Shown in pieces: positions 31,264 through 41,529 of a stretch of DNA of 64,000 nucleotides (position 1 is the first letter of the stretch; every line of letters starts with the position of its first letter). The notes under the pieces are model-generated. The model made no database searches. It had not been told where the DNA came from and worked only from the letters and a program-made list of their open reading frames with translations. The stretch spans positions 16,319,001 through 16,383,000 of the forward strand of contig NC_056765.1 of assembly GCF_018687715.1 (NCBI RefSeq), written 5' to 3'. The stretch comes from Carya illinoinensis. Lineage: Eukaryota; Streptophyta; Magnoliopsida; Fagales; Juglandaceae. A program made the position numbers and the translations under genes.

Positions 31264-32702
31264 GTTTCTCTTAGGGCTGTGCAAAACTCCGACATTTTCA
31301 ATTCCGTCCGAACTCCACTCCGATTCCGACTCTGACACAATTGAAATTTTCGAAAAGCGGAATCGAAGTCAGAGTAGCTCCGAGTTTATGTTTGGAAGTC
31401 GGAGTCAGAGTGGTGAGTTGCTCTGATTTTCGACTCCGACTTTCAAATTTAGTTTTGCATCTGTTTTAATTTTTTTTTTAAATAAACCTCTTTATTAAAC
31501 GATGTTGTTCCATTTAAATAGGAACGACGTAGTTCACTGTGGCCCGTTGGCATTGCATAATGCCATTTCTTGATTTAGCCCTCCCTGAGTCCCCCTCAAT
31601 GCAGCCTCACCTCCTTGCCCCGAGACCTCACACTTACAGCCTTATAGGCTTACAGCAACATAGCCTCACGGCTCACACCGTCACACGACTGCCCTCAGCC
31701 CCACACGACGGCCTTCATTTGTCTTGCCCATACGTAGCTCACAGCTGAGAGACCCTGAGATGCATCTTGCCGACTACCGAGTGCCGACTGGTCATCACTT
31801 ACAGTTCCCAGTTCCCAATCGGTAATTACTAATTTTAGGTTGTAGTTTCTTTCAAATAATGTAATGTAATGGTTCCTTTTTCTGCAATTTAATTTGTTGG
31901 TTTATGAATTTAGTTCGTTGTATGTAATTAGGATGGAAATACAGTAACAGAATCATTGTTATAGGAATGTAAATGTGGTTGCATGCAAACTGTTTGTGAA
32001 AATGCCTCAATGAATCATTAGTTTGCTTTTTGAAATATCAAGAACGAGAACAAGTGAACAACACTAGTCTACTACTTTTGTTTAATCTTTTTTACTTAAT
32101 TAAAAAAAATCTAACATCACATTAGATCATTAGATCAAGGAGCAACACCGAACAAGAGAACAAGTTAACAACACATTAGATCATTTTTTCTAACATCTCT
32201 CATAAGTATTTAAAACAACATTTGGATCTCTTTTATTTTTTTTATTCAAATCAAGGAAGTTCTATATCCTAATCATACTGTATAGTGTATTGCCAAGGTA
32301 CGGATCTAGCTTTAAATTCAACTTTAAGACTCTCAATGCAGATAAAAAATGATTAGTTCATGATTGAAATTAATTCTCTGTGTATATAATAAAAGACTCA
32401 AATAATCCTTTTATATACATATTATATATATATATGGATTTAGGTTCATAATGGCATGTAATAAACACATGTTGGTATATATCTGGCCATGTCATATTGA
32501 TAAACAAGTGCACCCTTCTTTTTGAAACACAAGGGCCACTTTAGTTTAGTCACGAGAAAAGCTACATCCGATATACTTTGGGATGCTAATTCATTTTTTC
32601 CATCCAAGTAGAAGTAGGTTTCTTATGATTTCCCTAAGTCCGGACATGAATAAATGCTGAAATTATTATCACTATATCATATTATTATATATTATCCAAC
32701 TG

Positions 32703-32722
32703 ATTATATATATATATATATA
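32703..32722. repeat. Short (TA)n repeat
   Basis: TATATATATATATATATA within the 5' non-coding part of hAT-1; a shorter run occurs near 32421. Confidence 0.8.
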
Positions 32723-33104
32723 TTTATGTATGTCTATATCATTGATCAATTTGATCCTCATTCAGGTTTACAAAAAGTAGCTTTTAATTAATATTGCTTG
32801 TTATTTTCTACCAACTTTTACCAGATGTAAAAGATGGAGAATTGTATATATATGTAGTGCTGCCAAAACAACATTAATTTGTTCCTATTTGTGAGAATTA
32901 TATATTGAGCATCTTCTTTTGATAAATTAAGAAACTTGACAAACAAGAAAGTAAATATGTGAAAAAGTTTCTCTAAATAGTAAATTCGACTGTATTTACA
33001 GCTTTGTTATAATTTTATTTTATTTATAGTCCTTCTAATTTTTTATTTAGCAATTAACTCCCTACTTTTAATTTAATTTTTCAGATTCTTTGATTTCAAA
33101 TAGT

Positions 33105-35485
33105 ATGGTTGCTAGACCTAGTGGAGGTAGAGATTGTGGAGATGATGCCAGTCCTCCTACACTAGCGAGGGCTTCCACCCCGACGACGGCGGATACTTCT
33201 ACCCCTAGAGCCCCATCTAGGGCAGCATCTAGACCAACATCTAGAGCAGTATCTAGAGCAGCTACTTCTTGTGCAAGTAGTCAACTCCCAGTAGATATAG
33301 AAGGAGAAGATGAAGATATGTTCAATGAAGAGGAGGAGATGGCAGATGTGCCCATTGAGCCTGATCAACCACCATGGCCTTCTAAAAAACGATTGTGGAC
33401 GTGGGAACATTTCATTAAAATTTCCGGTGATCGTGTGAACCCTCAGGCAAGATGCAACCACTGTGAGCAACTTTGTGGTTGTCATTCGAAGAAGCAAGGC
33501 ACCAGTGTATTAATAGCACATCTTACTGGTTGCCAATTGTATAAAATCGCGAAGGGATTGGCGGCCATTGGCACTGATCAAACAAGTTATGAAACTCAAA
33601 TGGCAACTGATGGTGGCCCTTCACATGTTAAGAAGCTTATAATCCCTCAATATAGTGAGAAGATTTTGCGGGAATTACTTGCAGAGATGATCATTACTGA
33701 TGAGATGCCTTTTACCACAGTTGACAAAAAATGCTTCAACAAATTTGTGCGCTGTCTTGAGCCACGTTTTCCCATGCCTTCATGGTATACGGTTATGCGA
33801 GATTGTATGAAGAGGCATGTGAGGGAAAAGACGGAAATGAAGGAGATGTTTAGTCGAACTGGCCAGAGAGTGTCATTCACCACTAATACATGGACGTCCA
33901 TACAAAATGTGGGCTACATGTGTATCACAGCCCACTTTATTGACAGTGAGTGGACGCTGCATAAATGAATAATTGGATTTAAAGAGATTGTTGATCACAA
34001 GGGTGCATCCATTGGTGCAATGATGGATGATTGTATTCAGGACTGGGGTATTAAAAAAGTCCTTTGTATCACAGTTAACAATGCCAGTGCCAATGACACT
34101 GCAATTGAGTGGTTCAAGAGGACTACAACGGTAAAAGATGATATCCTTTGTGGACACGAGTTCCTACATGTTCGATGTTGTGCTCATATCATCAACCTCA
34201 TTGTATCTGAGGGGTTGAAGGAGGTTGATTATTCAATTACCAAAGTCCGTAATATTGTGAGATATGTGAGGGCTTCCTCCCAAAGGCTTGGCAAGTTTAA
34301 GGCTATAGCAGAACAACTTCAGATTCCATCTTCTGCGATGTTGTGTTTGGACATTCTGACTCGATGGAACTCGACATATATGATGTTGGAGGTGGCACAG
34401 AAGTACGAAAGAGCGTTCTAGAGAATGGAGGTCGAGGATGGGGGTTTGAGGTATGCTTTGATGAAGTCTACTTGGGGGAGAAGGGAGCTCGGTGCGCCGG
34501 ATGGAGTTGATTGGGATCGTGTAAAGTCTCTTGTTGATTTTTTGAAATTGTTTTATGATACAACTATGCGGATATTTGGATCAAAATATTGTATTGTAAA
34601 CTTGTACTTCGATGAGCTTTCGAGGATTCATGAACACCTGCAACAGAGTTATGCTAATAGTGAGGGACTGTTATATGCTATGGCTATAAGGATGAAATCA
34701 AAATATGATAAATATTGGGGGGATATTGTGAAGATAAATAGATTATTACTTGTGGCTGTAATACTTGACCCCCGATATAAGTTGGAAATTATACAATTTT
34801 TCCTTATTGACATCCTTGGGGAAGAGAAGGCTGAAGAGTTTATTAGAGAGCTGAGAAAAGATATTGATGGCTTATATAGCCACTACAACAATAATGGTCA
34901 TCCTACTTCAGCAAGTGGTAGCCGTAGCTTCTCACACCCGACCAGTTCGACATCTTCCTATGATTACACTACTTCTGCTGCAGCTATTTCATCACCATTG
35001 GTGCAGCGATATCATCAAAGGCAATCGAGAAATATTATGCAACGTAGGTCCGAAGTTGAACACTATTTGATGGAAGATGTCGAGGCACCTAGTGATGCAT
35101 TTCAGTTATTAACTTGGTGGAAGGTTCATTCCACCAAGTTTCCTATTCTTTCCTGAATAGCCTGAGATCTGCTAGCTATTCGTATAACTAAGGTTGCATC
35201 TGAGTCGGCGTTTAGCACTGGAGGTCATGTGTTGGATGTTTATCAGAGTTCATTGTCAGCTTCAACTGTGGAGGCCCTCATTTGCACACAAAACTGGCTA
35301 TGTGAAATGCCCATTGGAGTAGATATCATTGATCCAGAGAGTTATAGGCTTGCATCAGGTAACTTTATAGTTTATATGCTTTTAAATGATAATTTAAATA
35401 TTTGTAATGTTTTAATTATTAAACTTCTAATTTTTATGATTTTGTAGACATACTTGTGAACCCTAGCATAGTTATGGATGAGTGA
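33105..35485 (+). pseudogene. hAT-1 transposase, four nonsense codons, no frameshift
   Basis: The first ATG of the frame is at 33105, just after an intron acceptor TTTTTCAG. One frame carries an acidic N-terminus, a BED zinc finger (CNHCEQLCGCHSKK...LTGC, about residues 105-145), the RNase H-like core (TTNTWTSIQNVGYMCITAHF; ITVNNASANDTAI; HVRCCAHIINLIV; LDILTRWNSTYMML) and the C-terminal dimerisation block ([24 protein letters not shown]). An 89-bp intron (35359-35447, GT...AG) leads to a last exon ending at 35485, for about 769 codons. Stops fall at 33966 (TGA), 34419 (TAG), 35154 (TGA) and 35163 (TGA). Three are TGA where homologues usually have Arg. Confidence 0.9.
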
Positions 35486-36089
35486 TAATTGCGGATGAGT
35501 TACAAGTTACATGGATGAGGAGTTGTGTTCATGTATTGTAGTGATGCTATTCAGGTAATATATTATTACTTTTAAATCATTTAAAAAATTATTGACCATT
35601 TCATAATTCATACTATATTTTTTAAAAATATTTTCATATGCATTATTTTGCAGATAAAAGTTTATGAGAACGAATGCCGAATGGTAGTGGCTACTGGCTT
35701 ATTGATGTTCAAGAATCAAGACTTTATCAATGTTCAATTACTAATTTACTACTTTTTGGCTTTGTAATGTATAACTGTATGGAATTTAATGAATGTCATT
35801 TGTATTTAAGTTTTTTTATTTATTTTTACATCATTGTTGTGAAATTGGAAGTCAATTAGGTTGTTGGATCTTGAATTTCGCAGGGACCTTCGGAGCTGGG
35901 CCTTCGGATTTGGACTTGGGCCTTCGGAGTCGGAAGTGGGCCAAAGCCCAACAATGCTCCGATCGGAGTTCTGACATCATTTCAGAGTCGGAGTCGGAGT
36001 GAAAATTTTTCTCTGACTCCTATCGAAGTCAGAGGTCAAAGTTGACCATTCCAACTCCATCGGAGTCGGAGCCCACCCTTAGTTTCTCT

Positions 36090-36781
36090 GCCATGAGAAA
36101 TTCCATCTTATCCAAAAGAAAAATTCCACACAACCTCCCCATTGTAGCACAACCTCCGCACACCTTAAGTGGCGAACCGGTTTGGTCGACCACGGCTCAG
36201 TTCGCTTTCTCCCCCCCCCCCCCCTCACTTAATGAGATTCTTTCCCCCTCCTCAATTCCCTTTCTCCCTTTCAAAAGCTAGAGTTGTTTCTCCCCCTACC
36301 TCACATCCCTTTCTTCCCCTTCAGAAAGCCCTCACCCGATTCATCTCCTTTCTTGCAAAGTCCTCACCCCAGTGAAAACCCTCTCACATCGTCGCCCCTT
36401 GCGATCTGTCACCCCCATGTTCTTCCCCTCCTGAAAGCCCAATGAACACCACCTCATGGCAGGATCCCCCAGCCCCTGTATTCTCTCAGTCCTGAAAGGC
36501 TAGAAGAAAAATTTCTCATCCTCACCCAAACAATCTCAGCACCCATGAAACCCTAGAAAAATTACTTTGGGAATTCTTTATTCTTTTTTTGAGACTTCCA
36601 AGTATTATAGAATGGGAGCATAGGGGAAACCTTCTTTGGTGCATACACATATGAGAATCTTGAGAGGGAACCATACTAGCCATCAGAGAAGCTCCGAATT
36701 TCTATCACTTTGATCTTTTGCAAGCTCTTTTGTCTGTTTTCTCTCGCTCACACACATAAATCTAAAGAAGAAGAATGGGGA
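36090..36781 (+). other. CT-rich region, possible 5' untranslated or promoter sequence
   Basis: Strongly pyrimidine-rich, with a C14 run (36212-36225), and containing AAACCCTAG (36546), a telo-box-like motif common in plant leaders. It directly precedes an exon-like segment. hAT-1 inserted at its left edge. The motifs are only suggestive. Confidence 0.3.
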
Positions 36782-36918
36782 TGTATTGGCTCAATTTGTT
36801 GAAGAATTGAGTGATCTTGGGATTGTCAATGAGGACATCCAAGATTTTGGTAATGAGAATTTCAATCCAGCTCTTGGAGTTAATACAATCTGTGTTTTCC
36901 CAAAGAATAGTGCCGAGG
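36782..36918 (+). CDS. Possible single exon of an unrecognised host gene
   Basis: One frame reads DVLAQFVEELSDLGIVNEDI and then QDFGNENFNPALGVNTICVF before a GTATGTCT splice-donor-like sequence at about 36919. The amino acid composition looks protein-like rather than random, and the frame is not transposon-derived as far as I can tell. I do not recognise the family. There is no convincing ATG in frame directly upstream, and I could not establish a following exon; VNVIAIKASIYLPFDHQLLV (about 37088) is a weak candidate. It could be a gene fragment or chance. Confidence 0.3.
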
Positions 36919-39900
36919 TATGTCTTATATGTTATGTGCATACAAGTGCCTTATTTTGTTGTTGTAGAAGATGCACTATTCTTCTTGTTTACATGTGTTC
37001 TTTAACTGCTACTTTCTTTTAATTATTGTTTAATGCTTGGTGCTTAGCTCATTTGTTTATTTGGATGAAAAATAAGGGAGTTAACTGTGAATGTCATTGC
37101 AATCAAGGCCAGCATTTATCTTCCTTTTGATCATCAGCTGCTAGTTCAAAATCTTACTGCGTAGGTAATTCTAGGTAACTTAAATTTGTTTGGATTTCTG
37201 ATGCATACATGATAGCTAAGGAAGCTAGTTAGTGTTTTATGTAAGCCTATGTTGCATATCTTGTTTTTGATGACATGACCTTCTGCATTGAATTGGCATT
37301 TTGACATTAGCGGTTGCATGCTTTTTCCGTAATCATTTTTTATAAGTAATATATATTTATTAATAAGGACAATGTAATTGGAATTTTGAAGATTATAAAA
37401 AGATGGTGCCAAGTCAAGCATCTTTTGTTCAGAGTCCTATACCATTGGATGGATGCTCAATCTTGTTTTCCTATTTTTGAGTGTTAGGAATTTTCTATTA
37501 TATTTTCTTAATGATTAGGTTTATATCATGTATATAGCTTGTATACTTATATACCACCTTTTTTATTATAAATAAAGTTTTGACTTCTAAAAAAATTATT
37601 GTTTGAGTTTCCATGTGTTTCAATATTTCTTTTTTTGGGATATTTATCAACTTTTCATCATTTGACATATGTTTTCCATCTTTTTTGGTTATGATTCTCC
37701 CATGTAATACCTCATATTTAATAAGAGAGGGTGGTGAATGAGATCCTACAGTGTTTAGGAGGGAGAAATTCATATAGTTTATTATGATCCCAATGAGCTC
37801 CAATTGTAACATCAACCAGTCCTTTTGGAGAAAAAGTACAAATGTGGTTAATACATTTTGTTGCTAATAAAATAGAATCTCATAAAGAAAAAAGATTTGT
37901 ATTGGTGTTGTTGTATTAAGCTTCCTGCGTATTTGATGGGGATGGGACACAAGGATAATGTCCATATGGAGTTGTTATTTGGACTGCAGGTATTGTTAGG
38001 ACATGCTTTTGTTTGTTACTGGAAATTTAATTATGTCGCTCATGTATGTTTCTCAGTTTTTTCTATAGAAATAATGATGGATATTCAAAGATGGGATTGG
38101 ACAGCAGTTTGGACATTTGCAGGACTGAAGATTTATGGCAATAGTTGCAACCAAATAATGGCTTTAGCTGCTGGTTTTGTCTTTGTTGTTGTATTTGTTT
38201 AAACTCAAGTTAGAGTAGTACAATACATTCTTGTCATTTTATTTTGGAAACTGAACTGATGTATTTCCTTCCATAGTGGTATGCTGAGTCATAAGTAGGG
38301 AGTAGGGAGTATGTATGCAATGGATAAGGTGCTACTTGGACAGCCCAAACTATATTTTGTTATAGTTAAATGAGGGATTTGAATGTGGTTTTGATTATAT
38401 GCAATGGAATGAGGTTTTGTGGCCTTTATTTATATGCAATGAAATGACATTTTGAATCTTATGATTATTGGATTTGAATGAAATGAGCGATGTAACTAGG
38501 GGACAAATCTGTGACACATTTTTCTTTTATTTTTTTATATTTTATTTTTTATGTTTTTATAATTGTGGCAAGTTGTCTCTATTTATTTGGTTAGGTTCAT
38601 TGATATTGATCAAGTTCAAGATAGCTGGTCTCATCTTATGGTTGCCAATTGCCCATTGGCTCTCCAATTTGCGAGTTAGCATATATTTATCCAAAGACCA
38701 TGACAAGAGGCATGGGATTGTTTGATCTCATTAGCTAGAGTTTCTCCTGTTAAGAATGCATTCTAAAATAAAATAAAGGAGGTTTAAAATCATAAAGGTA
38801 AAACATCAAGGCATTCTAAAGGCATCCTGTATCTAAGCATGATGCATTCCGAAAATCCTGACCAACAAGATGCACTCCTCATTGCATTTCACAATTGAAC
38901 AAAAAAATATTTACGAAGTTCAATGAAGTCCTATTCTTTTATACTTCAAAAAAATAGCTCCCCTTTTACATATCAGATTACCTTTGTACATATCATGATT
39001 TACACTTATTGAAAATATTACACTTGAAAAAAATGGAACATTTCCATTTTCACAAAAATGCTACACGCCCAATCTTCCCTCCTGTATGCTTAAAGCATCA
39101 CTCCTTGCCCATTATGGAGTTTATACTTGTACCAACAGTGCAAAAATTAAATGCACGACCATCAAAAATAAAATGCTAACTGAACAAGTCAAACTAACTA
39201 ATAGCAATATAAATGCACGACCATCTAAAATACTTCAACCTATTTACATACATAACAATGCAAATGCAAGCACAAAGGAATTTGTGTCCTCGTCTATGAA
39301 TGATGGTTTCATTTTTTTATCACTTTTAAATATTTTTTTCATGATTTAGTAGGAGGAATGATTGGTTACTGAAAATTTAAAGATTTTCACATTTAAAGGT
39401 GTTGGGTTTGTCTCTATTTTCATCTTTAAAATGCTTGTGTTGGTCTATAAGTGCCACCAATCTTTATAGTTGATTTAGTTATCTTTCAAAGTGTTTATCT
39501 TTAGATGGGATTGCTATTAAGCTTAATGATAGTCATCCACTCTTGCTTCTTTGATTGAAAACTCTAAAAATAAAGAAAATAAGTCGTATCTTTGCCACCT
39601 TCAAAGAGGACGCATATCCTTTATGATAGGGGAAACAAAAATATGGGACCACAGGTTGTATGCTTTGGTCAAATGGGACCTGCAAATATTGGGTCTTTCT
39701 TTTTCTTATCCTAACCATAATACTTTGAGATTGAACTTCAAAAATCAGAAGTGATTTCAAGGGAATAAAGGGCCCAAAAACTATTGTGGATGAGCTTCTT
39801 CCATTCCTATCTGCTACAGTTTGGCGGAAAACAAAGATAAATAGGACATTTTATCACTTAACAGCAATATCTATTTTTTAAAAAAAAATTAAACATGGTC

Positions 39901-40940
39901 TCACAGGATCTTTTATTATATATTATTGACATCTTCCAGACATAACTGAATGCATGATATATAGCAACTTATACAACTAAATGAGTATTGCAGAATTTTT
40001 AATTAAAAATGACCAATAAAATTGTCACAACATAAAATAGTCCAGCCCAACATTACTACTAGGTAAAGCTTCAAAACAGAGGCTAAACTCCTCAAACTAT
40101 TATCAAAACTCAATAGATTCAAGTTATGTATATATCAAAACACTTAAACATGTCCGGTTCAAATCTAGACCAATCGTCACCTTCAGACTGTAAAGCTTAA
40201 AATAGAGCATTATTTCATTACTCACCCAGAGTCCATTAATCTTACTTACAACCTTGAATATCTAACCTTAAAATGCAACAACAATATGTATAAAACATCA
40301 TCCCAGGTTTCATTCTTCAAGAAAATTCACATATTGTAACAACCAAACTTCAAACAATGGCTAAAATCTTCTAGTACCGGGAATAGAAAATCTAAATTGA
40401 AGAATAGAGTTGCCGAGCTTATTGTGCAAGATCCTCAGGTGCAGCATGGGGGTCGCATGGCATGATGTCCTATAAAGTAAATGTGGAACCACCGACAAAC
40501 ACAAAATTCATTCAGATCTTCCCTACATTTTCTTAACACCAAACATGTATCCAAAAATAGAAACAAACAGTAGCTGAGAAGCTAAGAAGAAATAACGATA
40601 AATACCCAAAATCATCAACCAAAATACACAAAAAATACAGATTCAACAGATACAAAAGTGCAGATCCAAGAAATACAAAAACATACAATGATTCATGCTA
40701 GGAAATGAAGATGGAATGGAGAGGGGAAAAAAACACTTCTTTTGATCGGTTCTTACCCTTGTCAATGGCACCAGACGGCGGCATTCGGAAGACGAGTAGT
40801 GAGAAGTGCTGTTTAATGAAACCTAGTGGAAGAGAACCAAGCTTGGGCATGTGAGGGGTGGGGGGGAGGGGCTGAGAGGGGTAGGGGAGGGGGGAGGGGG
40901 ACATCAAGAATGAAATCTGGATGTTGTTTTTTAATTTGGT
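36919..40940. other. Unassigned region
   Basis: Mixed AT-rich sequence with intron-like composition. Open frames are short, without motifs and overlap on both strands. The C-poor, G-rich stretch at 40850-40905 (GGGGGGGAGGGGC) is low complexity. I see no gene, RNA or element that I can support. Confidence 0.4.
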
Positions 40941-40944
40941 AGGC

Positions 40945-41140
40945 TTGGGGGTGGATATGAGAATTTTGAGTTTCATATGAAAGTTTAAAATATTATTTTT
41001 TTAGTATTAGTATTGTTTTGGGATTTTAAAAAATTGAATTGTTTATTATATTTTTTGTAAAAATTTGAAAAAATTGTAATGATGAGATGAAAATTTTGAG
41101 TTTGAGATGAGAATTCTCATTTACTAAACATGCCCCGTTC
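40945..41140 (+). mobile_element. Fragment of a Tourist-like MITE related to 7959-8326
   Basis: ATGAGAATTTTGAG...GATTTTAAAAAATTGAATTGTTTATT...AATTGTAATGATGAGATGA and the end ACTAAACATGCCCC match the interior and right terminus of the MITE at 7959-8326 (GATTTGAAAAAGTTGAATTA; AATTATAATGAAT; CAAACAAGCCC). The left terminus is missing or diverged. Confidence 0.6.
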
Positions 41141-41204
41141 TAAATCTCAAAACGAGCCGTTTTGGTTAATTTTGAAAAAAATAAATAAATTACAAGTCAG
41201 CAGT

Positions 41205-41325
41205 GTGTGGAGCAAAGTTTTGAATACCGTACCAGAGGCCGTACTGGTTATGGCACAGGAACGAAATATTTCAATATTGGTATCGTTTCGTGTACTATTT
41301 CAAAATATTTTATACCTGATGAAGC
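41205..41325. repeat. Repeat fragment with TACCGTACC / GGTACG motifs
   Basis: GTTTTGAATACCGTACC followed by GGCCGTACTGGT and ATTGGTATCGTTTCG resembles, from memory, terminal sequences of plant hAT-type MITEs (ends near CAGTGTTTTGAATACCG). The partner end was not found, so it is a fragment. Confidence 0.35.
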
Positions 41326-41529
41326 ACTAAAACTGCATGATTAAGTTACTTAAGTGAATAAATTGTTTAATAAAAAAATGATTCAAGTACTTAATTATGC
41401 AAAAAATCACAATACTTGAGTCAATTGATAAATTCTGGTATTTTTGTGCTTAAAAAGATTTATAATACAATTGTTTCACATGACAATAAATATTTCATTT
41501 TTTTTCCTCTCATAACAGGGGTACTTTGG

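Larger units (their letters stand above)
31272..36081 (+). mobile_element. hAT-1: complete hAT (Ac-like) DNA transposon, 4810 bp
   Basis: The left end TAGGGCTGTGCAAAACTCCGA and the right end, read inverted, TAAGGGTGGGCTCCGACTCCGA match at most positions, close to the plant Ac-group CAGGGGTGGGC terminus. A perfect 8-bp duplication GTTTCTCT lies at 31264-31271 and 36082-36089. Subterminal regions at both ends (about 31285-31440 and 35890-36075) are packed with CTCCGACTC/GAGTCGGAG motifs, as expected for transposase binding sites. The interior holds one transposase gene (33105-35485). All structural parts are present, but the transposase is nonsense-mutated, so the copy could move only with help in trans. 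Confidence 0.93.

Noticed and set aside
40698..40976. 92-codon minus-strand frame
   Set aside because: It is proline-rich because of the G-rich stretch at 40850-40905, and it runs into the MITE fragment; no homology recognised.
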